Part shown: positions 16,347 to 28,134 of the stretch, in pieces
Numbering within the stretch: position 1 is the stretch's first letter
Layout of the letters: the number at the start of each line of letters is the position of its first letter
From: Myxococcaceae bacterium JPH2
GTDB taxonomy: Bacteria; Myxococcota; Myxococcia; Myxococcales; Myxococcaceae
Assembly: GCA_016458225.1 (NCBI GenBank)
Contig: JAEMGR010000003.1
Location: 620,001 to 684,000, forward strand
Length of the DNA stretch: 64,000 bases
Reading direction: 5' to 3'
The notes under the pieces: model-generated
Seen by the model: the letters and a program-made list of their open reading frames with translations, nothing else
What the model was told of the DNA's origin: nothing
Databases searched by the model: none
Program-made: the position numbers and the translations under genes

Positions 16347-18086
16347 TCACTCGCCCTGGGTGGGGCCGGGCGCGGCGTGCGCGGTCAGCCACTCGTCGGG
16401 GATGTCCTCACCGCGAGGCAGCTCCAGGATGAACGTGGAGCCCTCGCCCAGCACGCTGGTGGCGCGCACGTTTCCGCCGAAGGCCTCGACAATCTGCCGG
16501 GTGATGTAGAGCCCCAGGCCCAGTCCCCCGTAGTGCCGATCCGACACGGCGCGCTCGAAGCGCTCGAAAATTCGCGCCAGGTCCTCGCGCGAGATGCCGA
16601 TGCCACCGTCGCGCACCGTGAGCCGCGCGAGGCGCCCATCGGACTCCACGCTGAGGGAGATGGGGTTGCCCGCGCCGTACTTCAGCGCGTTGGACAGCAG
16701 GTTCGTCACCACCTGCTCCAATCGCAGCCGGTCCCACCGCCCCACCACCGGCACCGGCGCGTGCAGCTCCAGCGTCGTCTCGTGCTGCGCGGCGGAGGGC
16801 GCGAAGCGATAGAGAATCTCGGCGGCCACGCTGGCCAGGTCCATCTCCTCCAGCTCCAGCCGCAGCCGGCCCGCGGTGATGCGCGACACGTCGAGCAGGT
16901 TGTCCACCAGGCTCGTGAGCCGGCGCACCTGACGCTGCACCACCTCCAGCGTCTCCGCGACGCGCTCGACGGGCAGCGTCTTGCCCTGCGTCGTCAGCAC
17001 CTCGAGCTGCTTCTGCAGCATCTGCACCTTGAGGCTCAACGGCGTCAGCGGCGTCTTCAGCTCATGACTGGCGATGCCAAGGAACTCGTCGCGCAGGCGC
17101 ACGGCCTCGCGGGACTCGCGCAGCAGCCTCGCGTTGTCCACGCACAAGGCCGTGCGGTCCGCCAGCTCCTCGGTGAGCTGCTCCTCCTCGGCGCTGAACG
17201 CGCGCGCTACGTCCGAGCGCAGCAGCGCGAGCACCCCGATGACACGGCCCCGTGCCACCAGCGGCACGGCCAGGAAACAGTGGGGCCGCAGCGCGGAGAG
17301 CATCCGCGCGTGCTCGGCGTCCCGGGCGCCCAGGGTCAGCGCCTCGTCCGACGCGAGCACCGTCCGCTCCGTCGCGATCGCCATCAGCGCGCCCGGCAGG
17401 CCGCGGCCGGATGACGCAGGCTCCGGTGGGTAGCGCCGGAGCATCTCGGTCAGCAGGACCTGCTTCGTGGGGTCTACATGCACCGCCGCCGCGACCCGCG
17501 CGGTCTCCCCCGGCAGGCCCAGGCACAGCACCGCGGCTTCCGCGAGCGCGGGCACCAGCAGCCGCAGCAAGGGCTCCAAGCGCTCGTCGGTCTCCAGCGT
17601 GGCGCCCAGCAGCGCGCCGGCCTCCGCCAGCAGGCGCGAGGTCTCCAGCGGCAGCGGTGACTCCTCATGCGTGCGGAGCAGCACCGCCGCGGTGCGCCCA
17701 CGCTCGCCCATCACCGGCAGCGCCGAGCCGCGCAGCACCACCCGCCGCCCGTCGGGCCGGCGCAGCTCCCAGCGCCCCTCGGAGACGCGCTCGCCTCGGA
17801 GCGCCCGCGCCAGCGGCGAGGCCTCCTCGGCCAAGGGGCCTCCATCCGCGCGCACCCACTCACAGCCCGGGAGCTGACCGCGCTCCAGGCTGGCGGGCGG
17901 AGGAATGCCGAAGTGCCGCGAGGCCACCGTGTTGAAGGCCAGCACGCGCCCCGACACCTGCACGAGCACCACGCCCTCCGAGGACTCCTCCACCAGCAGG
18001 TGGAGCAGCTCCCCTCGCAGCAAGTCCTCCGCCCCATCGCTCAAGGGGTCGGCGCTCGGGCGATGTTGGGCTGCGACGGAAGACAT
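16347..18086 (-). CDS. Cytoplasmic PAS-GAF sensor histidine kinase
   Basis: A 579-residue kinase without membrane helices. A PAS domain (about 20-130) has 'VVLVQVSGRVLAFNTVASRH'. A GAF domain (about 150-330) has 'HCFLAVPLVARGRVIGVLAL'. HisKA has the phospho-His in 'ASHELKTPLTPLSLK'. HATPase has 'NLLSNALKYG', 'DGGIGISRED' and 'GGLGLGLYI'. The ATG at 18086 precedes the PAS domain at a normal distance; longer starts are Arg/Pro-rich. It is divergent from the next kinase (225 bp apart) and has no response regulator beside it. Redox, ligand or light sensing through PAS/GAF is possible but unproven. Confidence 0.88.
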   Translation of the reverse strand: MSSVAAQHRPSADPLSDGAEDLLRGELLHLLVEESSEGVVLVQVSGRVLAFNTVASRHFGIPPPASLERGQLPGCEWVRADGGPLAEEASPLARALRGERVSEGRWELRRPDGRRVVLRGSALPVMGERGRTAAVLLRTHEESPLPLETSRLLAEAGALLGATLETDERLEPLLRLLVPALAEAAVLCLGLPGETARVAAAVHVDPTKQVLLTEMLRRYPPEPASSGRGLPGALMAIATERTVLASDEALTLGARDAEHARMLSALRPHCFLAVPLVARGRVIGVLALLRSDVARAFSAEEEQLTEELADRTALCVDNARLLRESREAVRLRDEFLGIASHELKTPLTPLSLKVQMLQKQLEVLTTQGKTLPVERVAETLEVVQRQVRRLTSLVDNLLDVSRITAGRLRLELEEMDLASVAAEILYRFAPSAAQHETTLELHAPVPVVGRWDRLRLEQVVTNLLSNALKYGAGNPISLSVESDGRLARLTVRDGGIGISREDLARIFERFERAVSDRHYGGLGLGLYITRQIVEAFGGNVRATSVLGEGSTFILELPRGEDIPDEWLTAHAAPGPTQGE

Positions 18087-18310
18087 GAAGGGTTTCCCGC
18101 GTGCATCATGGTGGCATCCCCGCCTTGGCGGAAGGAAGACGGCCACCCCGCGGTCCAGCATGCGGGCGCATACTTCCCTCCGCTCGCCCGTTGGGGTGTC
18201 AGGCGAGCCCCCTTGCCTGCATGGCGGGGATACAGAATTGTTGTCTGAGCGAAAAACCACATCGGACGCCCCGGTGTCCGGACGGCCCGGCCCCTTCTTC
18301 GAGCCACTTC

Positions 18311-21163
<2,853 letters not shown>

Positions 21164-21168
21164 AGTCC

Positions 21169-21207
21169 CATCCGTCATCGGGAGGACCCTCCCCCCGCTG
21201 ACGGATG
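21169..21207 (+). terminator. Hairpin between hybrid kinase and VWA gene
   Basis: CATCCGTCA (21169-21177) pairs perfectly with TGACGGATG (21199-21207), and a GGGAGG/CCTCCC stem lies inside. It starts 5 bp after the kinase stop. It probably separates kinase and VWA transcription. No T-run. Confidence 0.55.
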
Positions 21208-21268
21208 CGAGCGCACGCGGAAACAGGAGAGCGTCCCGGCCGAACGCAGGAACTGCCGAGGCCCCTTC

Positions 21269-22747
21269 ATGAATCGCACGCTGCTGTTGCTGTCCGCCGC
21301 GGGACTGCTGACCATCGCCGCGCTGCTCTTGGGTCGAGGTGGACCTGCTGGCACCCCGACGCCGTTGAACCCCATCACCACCGCGCCCGCCGTCGCGCCG
21401 GCCACCGGGCCCGACACGACCCACACCGTGGTCCAGCCGGGCGAGGCGCCCACGCAGACGGTGCTGCCGCTGCTCACGGGTGCGCCCGAGGGCGGCGCGC
21501 TCACGCTGACGGGCAAGCTGTCCGGCTCCTACGTGAAGGCGGGGGCGAGCGAGGCCTTCGCGTGGTTCGAGCTGACGGCGCGCCAACCGGAGAAGATGAA
21601 GCGCGTGCCGGTGAACCTGGCCCTGGTGGTGGACCGCTCGGGCTCCATGTCGGGTCAGAAGCTGGCGGACGCGAAGCGCGCGGCGGCGGAGCTGGTGCGG
21701 CAGCTCCAGCCCGGAGACCGCCTGGCCCTGGTGCACTACGGCACGGACGTGAAGGCGCTGCCCAGCAAGGTCATCTCGGAGGCGACGCGCGCGGATCTGC
21801 TGTCGGAGATCGCCGCCATCAGGGACGAGGGCTCCACCAACATCAGCGGCGCGCTGACCCTGGCGGCCGCGGCGGTGAAGCCCTTCGCGGAGACCTATCC
21901 CGTCAGCCGCGTCATCCTCGTCAGCGACGGCCAGCCCACCGAGGGATTGCTGACCACGCCCCAGCTCCTGGCCGTGGTGCGCCACATGCGCGAGGAGGGC
22001 ATCACCGTCAGCGCGCTCGGCGTGGGCCGGGACTTCAACGAGGTGCTGATGCGGGGCATGGCCGAGCAGGGCGGCGGCTTCACGGGCTTCATCGACGACT
22101 CGGCGCGGCTGGCGGAGATCTTCACGCATGAGCTGGAGCAGGCCACCGGAACGGTGGCGCGGGGCGTGGAGCTGGCGCTGACCCTGCCGCCCTCGGTGCG
22201 CGACGTGGAGGTGATGGGGCTGACCGCCACGCGCACCGGCGACCAGGTGCGGGTGCCGCTGTACGACCTGGCCGGCGCGCAGTCCGTGCGCGTGGTGGTG
22301 AAGCTCACCCTCGCCACGCAGGTGGCGGAGGGCGCGCCCGCGGTGCCCGTGCTGTCCGCCTCGGCGAACTACGTGGACGTGGCGCGCGACACGAAGGCCA
22401 GCTCGGCCCTGACGCTCACGGCGCAGGTGACGACGGATGAGGCCCAGGTCCGCGCCCACCTGGACCGGGATGTGCGCGTGCACGCCATCCGCGCCATGGG
22501 TGCCAAGCAGATGCTCCTGGCGGCGGATGAGATGCGCAAGGGCAACCAGCAGCAGGCCATGGGGATGCTGGACAACGTGCGCAAACTATTTGGCAGCTCG
22601 TCGGCCGCGCTCGCTGGAGAGCTTGCGGAACTGGACGAGACGCAGGCAGCCTATGGCCAGGCCCAGGATGAAGGGACCCAGCGTCGCGAGCTGCTGAAAC
22701 TGCAGAAGAAGACGATGAAGAACTTCGGCCAGAGCAACAGCTACTAG
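21269..22747 (+). CDS. VWA domain protein with N-terminal signal/anchor
   Basis: A 492-residue protein. The N-terminal 'LLLLSAAGLLTIAALLLG' is a signal peptide or anchor. A Thr/Pro-rich stretch precedes a von Willebrand factor A domain (about 115-290) with the complete MIDAS 'VVDRSGSMSGQKL' (DxSxS), a Thr in 'EGSTNISGAL' and 'VILVSDGQPTEGLL'. This resembles inter-alpha-trypsin-inhibitor and YfbK-type surface VWA proteins, which bind ligands through a metal ion. The C-terminus has predicted strands, then helices. A gene for a membrane/coiled-coil protein follows 12 bp downstream and is probably co-transcribed. Confidence 0.85.
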   Translation: MNRTLLLLSAAGLLTIAALLLGRGGPAGTPTPLNPITTAPAVAPATGPDTTHTVVQPGEAPTQTVLPLLTGAPEGGALTLTGKLSGSYVKAGASEAFAWFELTARQPEKMKRVPVNLALVVDRSGSMSGQKLADAKRAAAELVRQLQPGDRLALVHYGTDVKALPSKVISEATRADLLSEIAAIRDEGSTNISGALTLAAAAVKPFAETYPVSRVILVSDGQPTEGLLTTPQLLAVVRHMREEGITVSALGVGRDFNEVLMRGMAEQGGGFTGFIDDSARLAEIFTHELEQATGTVARGVELALTLPPSVRDVEVMGLTATRTGDQVRVPLYDLAGAQSVRVVVKLTLATQVAEGAPAVPVLSASANYVDVARDTKASSALTLTAQVTTDEAQVRAHLDRDVRVHAIRAMGAKQMLLAADEMRKGNQQQAMGMLDNVRKLFGSSSAALAGELAELDETQAAYGQAQDEGTQRRELLKLQKKTMKNFGQSNSY

Positions 22748-22759
22748 GGACAGGTCGCC

Positions 22760-23863
22760 ATGTCGCTCACCCTGCAGGTGCTCCACCGCGAGGAATTCGA
22801 GTCGCGGACCTTCCGTGCGCTGGCGGGTGCTGGCGCCATGGGAGTCCTCGCGGCGATCGCCCTCCGGGTGCGCGTGCATGTGGAGCCGGGGTTCTTCGCC
22901 GTGGCGGCGGCGGCGCTGGCCGGCGCGCGTCCGAGCGCGGGCTATGCGCTGGCGCTGCGCTCGGCGTTGTTGGTGCTGCCCATCGTCCCGCTGCTGCTGG
23001 AGCTTCCCGAGCCGCTGCCGCTGGGACTGGCCGCGGCCATCACCTCCGCGCTGGTGGCGTGGCTGGGCCATGGCCGCGAGGGCGTGGGCACGCCCCTCCA
23101 AGTGGGCGCGAGCGCGCTGGCCGCGCTGGTGACGGCGCCGCTGGGGCTGTACGTGCGGCAGGTGCTGGAGGCGCGCTTCCTCTCCGGCACGGGCGTGCTG
23201 TCCACGCTGGTGGGCTTCTCGGTGATGGGCCTGTTCTGGTCGGTGGGCACGCTGCCGGCGAACCTGGCCCTGCACGTGGATCCGGTGGCGGCGCGGGGCA
23301 GCACGCTGGTGGGCACGCTCGAAGGCGAGGTGCGCGAGCTGGTGGAACGTGCGTTGGGGCTCTATCGCCAGTGCCTGCAGGTCGTGAAGAAGTTGCCCGC
23401 GAGCGCCGGGCGCGGAGAACTCCAGAAGGTGCTGGGCGCGCTGGCGCAGGAGGCCTTCTCGCTCGCGGAGTCCCACGCCGCGCTGGAGGCTCAGCTCAAC
23501 GCCATCTCCCAGGGCGACGTGGACACGCAGGTGCGGGAGCTGCGCGAGCGCGCATCGCAGACGCAGGACGGCCTGGCGCGGCGGCAGCTCGAGCTGGCCG
23601 CCTCGTCGTTGGGCGAGGAACTCAACCGACTGGACACCCTGACGCGCCGCCGCGAGCGCATGCTGGCGCAGCTCCACGCCCAGGTGGCGCAGCTGGAGCG
23701 CGCCCGCGTCTCCTTCATCGGGGTGCAGGGCAGCGAGCTGGGCGCCAAGGGGGAACAGGCGGCGCAGCTCGCCCGCAAGCTGTCCGCGATGGGCCAGGAG
23801 GCCGCCCCGGAGGAGTCGACCCCGGTGCATCAGCCCCCGCAGGGCACGCGCAACGTCTCCTGA
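22760..23863 (+). CDS. Membrane protein with long cytoplasmic or periplasmic coiled coil
   Basis: An unrecognised 367-residue protein. Residues 20-165 hold about five hydrophobic helices rich in Ala, Leu and Pro ('VLPIVPLLLELPEPLPLGLA'). Residues 180-345 are predicted long helices with heptad-like Leu/Ala and charged residues ('RERASQTQDGLARRQLELAA'). The arrangement recalls FUSC/aromatic-acid-exporter-like proteins, with a membrane half and a helical soluble half, but no signature is decisive. It follows the VWA gene by 12 bp and was probably produced from the same transcript. Confidence 0.6.
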   Translation: MSLTLQVLHREEFESRTFRALAGAGAMGVLAAIALRVRVHVEPGFFAVAAAALAGARPSAGYALALRSALLVLPIVPLLLELPEPLPLGLAAAITSALVAWLGHGREGVGTPLQVGASALAALVTAPLGLYVRQVLEARFLSGTGVLSTLVGFSVMGLFWSVGTLPANLALHVDPVAARGSTLVGTLEGEVRELVERALGLYRQCLQVVKKLPASAGRGELQKVLGALAQEAFSLAESHAALEAQLNAISQGDVDTQVRELRERASQTQDGLARRQLELAASSLGEELNRLDTLTRRRERMLAQLHAQVAQLERARVSFIGVQGSELGAKGEQAAQLARKLSAMGQEAAPEESTPVHQPPQGTRNVS

Positions 23864-23890
23864 ACCCCACCCGCGCGGTGGGAAGGCGGA

Positions 23891-24202
23891 CTACCGCACA
23901 CGCGCGCGCCCACGCTTGCGCGCCGGGGGCTTCCTCGCTCGCCGAGGCGTGTGCAACTCACTGGCGATGCGCTGTTCGATTTCCTCGCGGGTGCGCCGGC
24001 TGACCTCCAGCGCCGCCTCGATTTCCTGGCGAACCCGCCCCGCCTGCGCCTCGGCCGCCGCGCGGTACTCCGCGATGTCCCTTCGCACCGCCAGCCGCCC
24101 CTGCTCGCGCCCCGCCGGCTCCGCCTCTGCCATCCCGGTCCCCTTGCGAGACCGGGACGCGCTCACCTTCCTTGGCCGCTGGACCTTCGCCTTCGCCCCC
24201 AT
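23891..24202 (-). CDS. Small basic coiled-coil protein
   Basis: An unrecognised 103-residue protein. It has a Lys/Arg-rich N-terminus, a central helix (about 35-85; 'RQEIEAALEVSRRTREEIEQ') with heptad character, and a very basic C-terminus ('RKPPARKRGRARVR'). A clear 'ggggaggt' ribosome binding site precedes the ATG at 24202, and the codon bias matches the genome, so I accept it. Basic ends plus a coiled coil suggest nucleic-acid or envelope binding, but that is speculation. Confidence 0.6.
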   Translation of the reverse strand: MGAKAKVQRPRKVSASRSRKGTGMAEAEPAGREQGRLAVRRDIAEYRAAAEAQAGRVRQEIEAALEVSRRTREEIEQRIASELHTPRRARKPPARKRGRARVR

Positions 24203-24505
24203 CGCCTACCTCCCCAGGTGTCTGCGTGCCCCTCGAAGGTGGTGGGTGCATGGGCGACACGGAAGCCCACCCGTGGGACGCACTCCCAGCGCGAGGCGCG
24301 ACACTCCGGCCCGGCGAAAGCAGTGCGGCTTCTCACTGATCCAAGAAAAACGGTATGAAGGCCGTGGACGTCCCAGAGCCAGGGGCGTTCCAGCCTGCTA
24401 CTTCAGGGCGCCGCCGTCTGCCAACGAAGGGCCGGGGCAGGACGGGTCAGCCCATTCCTGCACCCCTCGCTCCCTGGGGCGCAGCGGCTTCAAGAGAGGA
24501 CTCCC
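24203..24505. other. Intergenic region, 303 bp
   Basis: A divergent promoter region between the small coiled-coil gene and the fatty-acid-hydroxylase-family gene. A short AT-rich patch (24340-24356, 'atccaagaaaaacggta') may be part of a promoter. Nothing else recognised. Confidence 0.4.
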
Positions 24506-25288
24506 GTGGCCTTCCTGAACCGGAAGCACAACCTGGACCGGATGACGCTCGGCGATCTGGTCTTCAGCTTCTTCACCTACTACGCCGTCGTCGCCTACAT
24601 CGCGATCGGCATCACCTGTCTCGTGTTGTCGGTGAAGTGGTTCGAGAACCCGCTGCGCATGCTGGCCGCCGTGGGCGTGGCGAGCGTGGCGTTCCCGTTC
24701 GGCTGGTACCTGTCGCACCGGTACATCCTGCACTCGCGCTTCCTCTACAAGACGCCCTTCACGGCGGTGACCTGGAAGCGCATCCACTTCGATCACCACC
24801 AGGACCCGAACGACCTGCGCATCCTGTTCGGCGCACTGCACACCACGCTGCCCACCATCGCCGGCGTCATCACGCCGCTCGGCTACCTCATTGGCGGGCG
24901 CTCGGGCGCCGTGGCCGCGCTGGGCTGGGCCATGGTCATCACGTGCTTCTACGAGTTCTGCCACTGCGTGCAGCACCTGAACTACACGCCGTCGCTGAAG
25001 TTCCTGAAGGACATCAAGAAGCTGCACCTGTCTCACCACTTCCACAACGAGCAGGGCAACTACGGCATCACCAACTACTTCTGGGACCGCCTCTTCGGCA
25101 CGTACTACGCGAAGGCCTCGGACCTGCCCAAGAGCCCCACCGTCTTCAACCTGGGCTACACGGCCGAGGAGGCCGCCAAGTACCCCTGGGTGGACAAGCT
25201 CTCCGGTGGCACCCGCGGTGATGGCCACCCGCGTCGCTTCTGGCAGAACGAGGCCCAGGAGACGTCCGCCGTCACCGGCGAGAACTGA
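24506..25288 (+). CDS. Fatty acid hydroxylase superfamily membrane di-iron enzyme
   Basis: A 260-residue membrane protein with about four helices. It carries the histidine clusters of the di-iron hydroxylase/desaturase superfamily: 'HRYILH', 'HFDHH', 'HCVQH' and 'HLSHHFHNEQG'. Relatives hydroxylate sterols, sphingolipid fatty acids or carotenoid rings using O2. The order HxxxxH, HxxHH, HxxHH is complete, so it should be active. The substrate is unknown; lipid or carotenoid modification is likely in a myxobacterium. The GTG at 24506 has 'gagagga' just upstream. The gene appears to be alone and ends before two hairpins. Confidence 0.82.
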   Translation: MAFLNRKHNLDRMTLGDLVFSFFTYYAVVAYIAIGITCLVLSVKWFENPLRMLAAVGVASVAFPFGWYLSHRYILHSRFLYKTPFTAVTWKRIHFDHHQDPNDLRILFGALHTTLPTIAGVITPLGYLIGGRSGAVAALGWAMVITCFYEFCHCVQHLNYTPSLKFLKDIKKLHLSHHFHNEQGNYGITNYFWDRLFGTYYAKASDLPKSPTVFNLGYTAEEAAKYPWVDKLSGGTRGDGHPRRFWQNEAQETSAVTGEN

Positions 25289-25297
25289 AGTCGCCTC

Positions 25298-25358
25298 GGT
25301 GCCCTGAACCCCAGGGCACCTCCCTGTCGCGAGCGGCCCCGTCCTGCCCGCTCGCGAC
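25298..25358 (+). terminator. Two tandem hairpins after the hydroxylase gene
   Basis: First, GGTGCCCTG (25298-25306) with CAGGGCACC (25312-25320). Second, GTCGCGAGCGG (25326-25336) with CCGCTCGCGAC (25348-25358), 11 bp perfect. They lie 10-70 bp past the stop codon. Neither has a good T-run. Confidence 0.6.
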
Positions 25359-25441
25359 CCGCCGCACCGGCAGCGCTCCGCCCCCCGCGTCGACGCGCGC
25401 CGCCCGCCTCCCCGCTTCCACTCGCCCGGATGTGCCTTGTC

Positions 25442-25483
25442 TACGAAGCCCTTCGTTGACATCTACGAAGGGGTTCGTATGAT
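25442..25483 (+). promoter_or_regulatory. Sigma-70-type promoter with two BlaI-like operators
   Basis: -35 TTGACA (25456-25461) and -10 TATGAT (25478-25483) are 16 bp apart. Operator 1 is TACGAAGCCCTTCGTT (25442-25457), covering the -35 edge. Operator 2 is TACGAAGGGGTTCGTA (25464-25479), filling the spacer and touching the -10. Both have TACGAA-N4-TTCGT arms, and their centres are 22 bp apart, two helical turns. This is the layout expected for cooperative repression by a dimeric BlaI/MecI repressor encoded directly downstream. Confidence 0.85.
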
Positions 25484-25519
25484 GCGACGTCGAAGCTGAG
25501 GGAAGGAGGAACCCAACCG

Positions 25520-25912
25520 ATGAGCGAGACGAAGCTGCCCCGCCCCACGGACGCCGAGTTGAGCATCCTGCGGGTGCTGTGGGAGCGTGGCGACAGCACG
25601 GTGCGGGAGGTACACGAGGTGCTCAACCGCCACGCGGACGGCACCGGGTACACCACGGTGCTGAAGATGCTGCAGATCATGACGGACAAGGGACTGGTGG
25701 AGCGCGACGAGTCCCAGCGCGCGCACGTGTACCGGGCGCACGCCACCGAGCAGCGGACGCAGCGGCAGTTGGTCGCGGACCTCGTGGAGCGCGCGTTCGG
25801 CGGCTCGACGGCGAAGCTGGCCATGCAGGCGCTCTCCTCTCGGAAGACATCCCCCGAGGAACTCGCGGAGCTGCGGCGGATGCTGGACGCCATGGAAGGA
25901 ACCGACGAATGA
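25520..25912 (+). CDS. BlaI/MecI/CopY family repressor
   Basis: A 130-residue winged-helix protein. It has 'PTDAELSILRVLWERGDSTV', 'TGYTTVLKMLQIMTDKGLV' (recognition helix) and 'SQRAHVYRAHATEQRTQRQL', all standard BlaI/MecI features. In beta-lactam systems the repressor is cleaved or released when BlaR1 senses the drug. The start follows 'ggaaggagg', and the stop overlaps the next ATG as ATGA, so repressor and M56 protease are coupled. The two operators upstream show autoregulation. No beta-lactamase gene is nearby, so the inducing signal is probably different. Confidence 0.9.
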   Translation: MSETKLPRPTDAELSILRVLWERGDSTVREVHEVLNRHADGTGYTTVLKMLQIMTDKGLVERDESQRAHVYRAHATEQRTQRQLVADLVERAFGGSTAKLAMQALSSRKTSPEELAELRRMLDAMEGTDE

Positions 25913-28038
25913 GTGGCCACGTGTGGGAGTCGCTGGGCTGGGCGTTGCTGCACTCGCTCTGGCAGGGCGCGGTGGTGGCGGTGCTCCTCGCCATGGCGCT
26001 CGCGGCGGTGGGCAAGAACGCGGCGCGGGCGCGCTATGGGTTCGCCTGTGCCGCGATGCTGACGATGCTCGCGCTGCCGGCAGTCACCGCGTGGCATCAC
26101 GCCGCGACGTCGCAGGGGCCCGTGGCGGAGTCACACGTGGCGCCTCGCGCGCGGCACGCCGTCGCCCAGGCTCGGCCGGTGGTGCGCGCAGAGTCCCCCG
26201 CGGTGGTGGAAGACGGCGCATGGATGGAGCAGGCGCGCACGCGGGTGGCGGAGAACCTCCCCTGGCTGGTGCTCGCGTGGGTGCTGGGCGTGGCGGTGGG
26301 CTCGGCGCGGCTCGCGACGGGCTGGCTCCGCGTGCAGCGGCTGGCGCGCCAGGCGGTGCCGGCGCCCGAGGAGTGGCAGGCGCGGCTCGATGCGCTCTCG
26401 CGTCGGATGGGCCTGCGCCGCGCGGTTCGGCTGCTGCAGTCCGCCTCGCTCGACGTGCCCGCCGCGGTGGGCTGGCTGTCCCCGGTGGTGCTGCTGCCCG
26501 TGACCACGCTGACGGGGTTGCCCGCGAAGCAGTTGGAGATGGTGCTGGCGCACGAGCTGGCCCACATCCGTCGCCACGACTTCGCGGTGAACCTGGCCCA
26601 GGTGCTGGTGGAGACGCTGCTCTTCTACCACCCGGCCATCTGGTGGATGACCCGCGTGGTCCGCGTGGAGCGCGAGAACTGCTGCGATGACATCGCGGTG
26701 GCCTCCGGCGGGAACTCCGTCTCCTATGCCCGCGCGCTCACGGCGCTCGAGTCCCTGCGCGTGCTGCCCATGTCGGAGCCGACGCCCGCGCTCTCCGCAC
26801 TGGGTGGGTCCCTGCCGCAGCGCGTGCGTCGCCTCATCGCCTCGCCCAAGGCGCGCTGCTCGTCGCGCTGGGTGGCCGGTGCGTCCGTCCTCACGCTGGT
26901 CAGCAGCCTCGCCGTGGCGGCGCCCCTGACCTCGCTGGTGCTGGGCCAGGCCCCTGTCCCGCCCACGCCGCCGAGCAGCACCCCGCTCCCGTCGGCCACG
27001 CGCGCCAACCCCGAGACCGCCGACGCCGCGCGCGGCTTCAGCGTGGCTCCGCCGCCCACGCCGCTCGCGCAGGGCCTCGGTTCGCGCCCCACGCCGCCGC
27101 GCGCCCCTCGGCGCCCGGTGGCCGCGGTGACCGCCCCGCCCGCGGCTCCGCTGCCCACCCCGCCGGTGCCGCCGCTGCCCGCGCTGCCAGCCTTCGCCGC
27201 CCAGGGGAACCCGCTGCCCACGCCGCAGCCCATGGTCCAAGCCAGCCCGCACCCCACCCCGCATCCCCAGCCGCACCCGGGGCGGGACTCGGATGACGAT
27301 GGCGACGAGGACAGCGACGAGGACGACCGCACCGAGGTGGGCAAGTCCGAGCTGACGGTCGATCAGCTCATCGAGCTCAAGATCGCGGGCGTCACGCCCG
27401 AGCGCGTGAACGAGATGAAGTCCATGGGCTACACCCCCACCGTGAGCGCCCTGGTGGACATGGGCCACGCGGGCATCACCGCCGAGTACGCCCGGGACAT
27501 GAACACGCGGTTCGGTCGCAAGCTGGACACGGATGACCTGGTCGCGATGCACCACCTCGGCGTCACGCCGGAGTTCATCGCCGCGCTGAAATCCCAGGGC
27601 TTCTCGGTGAGTGACCCGGATGAAGTGCAGCAGGCGCGCGCGGTCGGCGTGGACGAAGCCTATATCCGCGGCCTCAAGTCCGCGGGCTACTCGGGCCTGT
27701 CGCTCGAGGACCTCGTGCAGCTCCGCGCCGTGGGCGTGGACCCGGCGTACATCGGGGACATGAGCAAGCTGGGCCTGTCCCAGATGGACGCGGACACGCT
27801 CGTGCAGATGCGCTCGGTGGGCATCACCCCCGCGTGGCTCACGGCGATGCGCAAGGCGGGCTTCCAGACGAAGGACACGGATGAGCTGGTCCAGCTTCGG
27901 GTGCTCAACATCACCCCGGAGTTCGTGCGCGAGCTGAAGGACGCCGGCATGAAGGACCTGTCCGTGGATGAGCTGGTGCAGCTGCGCAACGGCGGCGTGG
28001 ACGCGGAGTTCATCCGCAAGCTCCGCGGCCCGAAGTAA
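25909..28038 (+). CDS. BlaR1-like M56 metallopeptidase with C-terminal 29-residue repeats
   Basis: A 709-residue membrane protease. Helices lie around residues 10-30, 42-62 and 118-136, followed by the zinc site 'HELAHIRRHD' (HExxH, 215-219) with the downstream acid in 'RVERENCCDD', and another helix near 290-310. This is the BlaR1/MecR1 M56 layout. Instead of the penicillin-binding sensor domain it has a long Pro-rich linker (about 345-460), an Asp/Glu-rich patch, and about eight copies of a 29-residue repeat of the type 'DELVQLRxxGVTPEFIxxLK'. It would cleave the BlaI-type repressor on sensing an unknown signal, perhaps through the repeats. It overlaps blaI by four bases. Confidence 0.88.
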   Translation: MSGHVWESLGWALLHSLWQGAVVAVLLAMALAAVGKNAARARYGFACAAMLTMLALPAVTAWHHAATSQGPVAESHVAPRARHAVAQARPVVRAESPAVVEDGAWMEQARTRVAENLPWLVLAWVLGVAVGSARLATGWLRVQRLARQAVPAPEEWQARLDALSRRMGLRRAVRLLQSASLDVPAAVGWLSPVVLLPVTTLTGLPAKQLEMVLAHELAHIRRHDFAVNLAQVLVETLLFYHPAIWWMTRVVRVERENCCDDIAVASGGNSVSYARALTALESLRVLPMSEPTPALSALGGSLPQRVRRLIASPKARCSSRWVAGASVLTLVSSLAVAAPLTSLVLGQAPVPPTPPSSTPLPSATRANPETADAARGFSVAPPPTPLAQGLGSRPTPPRAPRRPVAAVTAPPAAPLPTPPVPPLPALPAFAAQGNPLPTPQPMVQASPHPTPHPQPHPGRDSDDDGDEDSDEDDRTEVGKSELTVDQLIELKIAGVTPERVNEMKSMGYTPTVSALVDMGHAGITAEYARDMNTRFGRKLDTDDLVAMHHLGVTPEFIAALKSQGFSVSDPDEVQQARAVGVDEAYIRGLKSAGYSGLSLEDLVQLRAVGVDPAYIGDMSKLGLSQMDADTLVQMRSVGITPAWLTAMRKAGFQTKDTDELVQLRVLNITPEFVRELKDAGMKDLSVDELVQLRNGGVDAEFIRKLRGPK
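27361..28029 (+). repeat. 29-residue coding repeats in the M56 protein
   Basis: About eight units with period near 29 residues. Each has a small helix 'DxLVQLR', a turn 'xxGVTPE' and a second helix 'FIxxLKxxGF'. The same unit fills the next gene. They were seen by reading the translation; no database match could be checked. Confidence 0.75.
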
Positions 28039-28134
28039 CCCCCCTCCCTCTTCCCTCCTCCCGGTCCGAACGGCCGCGCCTCTCCGGCGCGCGCCGAACG
28101 GCCGGGGTCTGCCCGAAACACCGAGGTAAACGCC

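Noticed and set aside
25520-28038. Beta-lactam resistance operon
   Set aside because: BlaI and BlaR1-like parts are present, but the protease lacks the penicillin-binding sensor domain and no beta-lactamase is adjacent.
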